Positions 24,043 to 24,461 of a stretch of 24,461 nucleotides of DNA are shown here, piece by piece. Position 1 is the first letter of the stretch. Every line of letters begins with the position of its first letter. The notes below the pieces were generated by a model. The model was not told the DNA's origin, did no database searches, and was given only the letters and a program-made list of their open reading frames with translations. Source of the stretch: DASUPK01 sp963831605 (GTDB lineage Bacteria > Actinomycetota > Thermoleophilia > Solirubrobacterales > 70-9); contig CAWHQR010000015.1 of assembly GCA_963831605.1 (NCBI GenBank), forward strand, positions 1 through 24,461, given 5' to 3'. Position numbers and translations under genes: made by a program.

Positions 24043-24461
24043 GTGAGGAACGACCTTCCCCCGATCTCGCCGTCGGAGAGGCTGCTCTGCGGCCCAGGCC
24101 CGAGCAACGTCGACCCCTCCGCTCTCGAGGCGATGCAGAAGCCGATGCTCGGGCACCTGGACCCGGAGCTGCACGAGATCCTGCTCGACGTCGTCGACAT
24201 GCTCCGCAGTGTCTACCGGGCCCAGGGCGGGCTGGTCCTGCCTCTGCAGGCGACCGGAACATCGGGCATGGAGGCCGGCCTGGCCAACCTGGTCGAGCCG
24301 GGAGAGACGGTGATCGTCGGATCCAGCGGCTACTTCGGCGCGCGGATCGCCGAGATCGCCCGGCGCTGCGGCGCCGAGGTGGTCGAGGTGAGCGCGGAAT
24401 GGGGCGAGCATGTCCCGAACGCGCGCCTGCTCGCGGCCCTGGACGAGCAGCCCGACGCCCG
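24043..24461 (+). CDS. sgaA: Serine-glyoxylate aminotransferase (class V), N-terminal part (cut by window edge)
   Basis: The first 139 codons of a class V PLP aminotransferase. MRNDLPPISPSERLLCGPGPSNVDP, then MLGHLDPELHEILLDVVDMLR, and TGTSGMEAGLANLVEPGETVIVG are the N-terminal blocks of serine-glyoxylate and alanine-glyoxylate aminotransferases. The catalytic lysine lies beyond the window. In methylotrophs this enzyme converts glyoxylate and serine to glycine and hydroxypyruvate in the serine cycle; in autotrophs it serves photorespiratory salvage. The GTG at 24043 gives the usual N-terminus; a GTG at 24016 would add nine residues. Neither has a clear ribosome binding site. It diverges from the LysR gene. 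Confidence 0.9.
   Translation, partial: MRNDLPPISPSERLLCGPGPSNVDPSALEAMQKPMLGHLDPELHEILLDVVDMLRSVYRAQGGLVLPLQATGTSGMEAGLANLVEPGETVIVGSSGYFGARIAEIARRCGAEVVEVSAEWGEHVPNARLLAALDEQPDA

Noticed and set aside
23957..24262. N-terminal extension of the LysR protein
   Set aside because: It would overlap sgaA in antisense and gives Arg/Ala-rich sequence. LysR proteins begin a few residues before the helix-turn-helix.

Overview
The window is GC-rich, almost fully coding DNA. Operons are tight, overlaps are mostly 1-10 nt, and GTG or TTG starts are frequent. This style fits a high-GC actinobacterial lineage, perhaps a soil or deep-branching one such as Thermoleophilia. The taxonomic call is an inference, because no rRNA or other marker gene is present. 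No tRNA, rRNA, CRISPR array, insertion sequence or phage gene was seen. The gene content points to a methylotroph growing on methylated amines.

Layout. (1) About 1-4751, minus strand: gmaS, mgsA, mgsB, mgsC and an NAD-dependent formate dehydrogenase cut by the left edge. (2) 4752-4905: divergent control region with inverted repeats. (3) 4906-13084, plus strand: a four-subunit sarcosine oxidase/N-methylglutamate dehydrogenase set (soxD, soxA, soxG, soxB, with a one-base frameshift in soxB), then formate-tetrahydrofolate ligase, a cyclohydrolase-family protein and a GntR/UTRA regulator. (4) 13096-20743, minus strand: a second glutamine-synthetase-like gene followed by a second mgsABC-type set, a 147-aa protein I do not recognise, and two tandem DAO-family flavoproteins. 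(5) 20982-23001, plus strand: a malyl-CoA-lyase-type enzyme and a phosphoribulokinase. (6) 23012-23956, minus strand: a LysR regulator, diverging from a serine-glyoxylate aminotransferase-type gene that runs off the right edge.

How the genes fit. Regions 1 and 3 together form the N-methylglutamate route. GmaS joins methylamine to glutamate, MgsABC makes N-methylglutamate, and the Sox/Mgd complex removes the methyl group to methylene-tetrahydrofolate. The cyclohydrolase, formyl-THF ligase and formate dehydrogenase can then take the carbon to formate and CO2; a methylene-THF dehydrogenase (MtdA or FolD) is needed but is not in the window. Regions 5 and 6 hold assimilation genes: the malyl-CoA lyase and serine-glyoxylate aminotransferase suit a serine cycle or glyoxylate salvage, and phosphoribulokinase suits a Calvin cycle, though no RuBisCO is visible.

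The most unusual part is region 4. It repeats the glutamine-synthetase/mgsABC block but replaces the four-subunit dehydrogenase with two single-chain flavoproteins and an unknown small protein. This may be a parallel N-alkylglutamate pathway for a different amine.
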